Source: Saccopteryx bilineata (taxonomy: Eukaryota > Chordata > Mammalia > Chiroptera > Emballonuridae). From it: a DNA stretch of 64,000 nucleotides. A program made the translations under genes and the position numbers. Positions 63,640 to 64,000 of the stretch are shown here, piece by piece; within the stretch, counting starts at the first letter, position 1, and each line of letters begins with the position of its first letter. The DNA lies in contig NC_089493.1 of assembly GCF_036850765.1 (NCBI RefSeq), positions 264,480,534 through 264,544,533 of the forward strand, in the 5' to 3' direction. The notes under the pieces were generated by a model. That model worked only from the letters and a program-made list of their open reading frames with translations. It was not told the DNA's origin and ran no database searches.

Positions 63640-64000
63640 TGTTTCAGAGTTGTCTGTTTGATACAGGTTGCAATCCATTATAGATGTGGCTGCCAGATTA
63701 ATCTTCCCAAACCAATGATTTCATCATGTAATTCCTTCCCTTAAACACCCACAAAGGCTCAGTTTAGCACAGAATGGAGACCACATTCCTCAGGCCAGCA
63801 GACAGAGTTGCTGATGGCTGTCTGTACCTTACCTAAACCTTGTCCCACTCGGAAGGATCCCAGATTCGTCATTCTCCCTGTGCACACCTGAGTATCTAAC
63901 CTTATTTCACACACTCCTTTCCTTTGTTTTAAACCAATGCTGCCAGAAAGCCCCCATGTGCCAGGCACTGTGCTGCAGGGGAGGATGGCAGCCTTCAGTG
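63640..64000. repeat. L2-like fragment at the window end
   Basis: 'GCTGCCAGATTAATCTTCCC', 'TCATCATGTAATTCCTTCCC' and 'CACCCACAAAGGCTCAGTTT' fit an L2 3' region. It is probably cut by the window edge. Confidence 0.5.

Larger units (their letters stand above)
56777..64000 (+). other. CUX1: CUX1 intron 1 (partial)
   Basis: After the exon 1b donor the sequence turns AT-rich and runs to the window end. I find no further CUX1 exon: nothing encodes RELDATAT or the coiled-coil that follows. There is one bat SINE (60,598-60,781) and an L2-like stretch near the end. Otherwise there are poly(A), poly(T) and C-run tracts (for example near 58,325, 59,217 and 62,030) in ordinary intronic sequence. Short ORFs here show no recognisable protein. 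Confidence 0.85.

Overview
This is nuclear DNA from a placental mammal, most likely a bat. There are no operons or bacterial signals. The window is full of old mammal-wide L2 and MIR repeats, L1 3' ends and a solo LTR. Younger tRNA-derived SINEs with poly(A) tails and target-site duplications (TSDs) sit on top of these. Several SINEs look like VES and Rhin-1-type bat SINEs, and two hAT-type MITEs with 8-bp TSDs also fit Chiroptera. A horseshoe-bat or related lineage is my best guess from memory of these repeats; it is not proven.

Layout: about 1-53,100 is intergenic. I find no exon of a recognisable gene in it, only repeats, an isolated GC-rich patch (6,775-7,060) and low-complexity tracts. 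At 53,200-53,640 there is a small CpG-rich block with a good CTCF-like motif. From about 54,280 to 56,950 there is a large CpG island.

The one gene recognised is CUX1 (CCAAT displacement protein), on the + strand. Two alternative first coding exons are visible. Exon 1a (55,137-55,199) encodes 21 residues beginning [10 protein letters not shown] and ending FDLQQLQ. Exon 1b (56,747-56,776) encodes MLCLAGAKLK. Both end in a GT donor after a complete codon, so either can join the same downstream exon, which in known CUX1 proteins begins RELDATAT. That exon is not in the window. From 56,777 to the end is intron 1.

The most interesting signals are around the CUX1 start. A short uORF overlaps the exon 1a start codon. 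Two YY1-type sites lie 298 bp apart. Three ATCRAT motifs, the sequence CUX1 itself prefers, are spaced 22-23 bp apart just inside intron 1. An open in-frame stretch with a better-context ATG precedes exon 1b. Elsewhere, MITEs, CTCF-like motifs inside a bat SINE family and unusual truncated SINE copies deserve a look. I see no novel multi-gene system.
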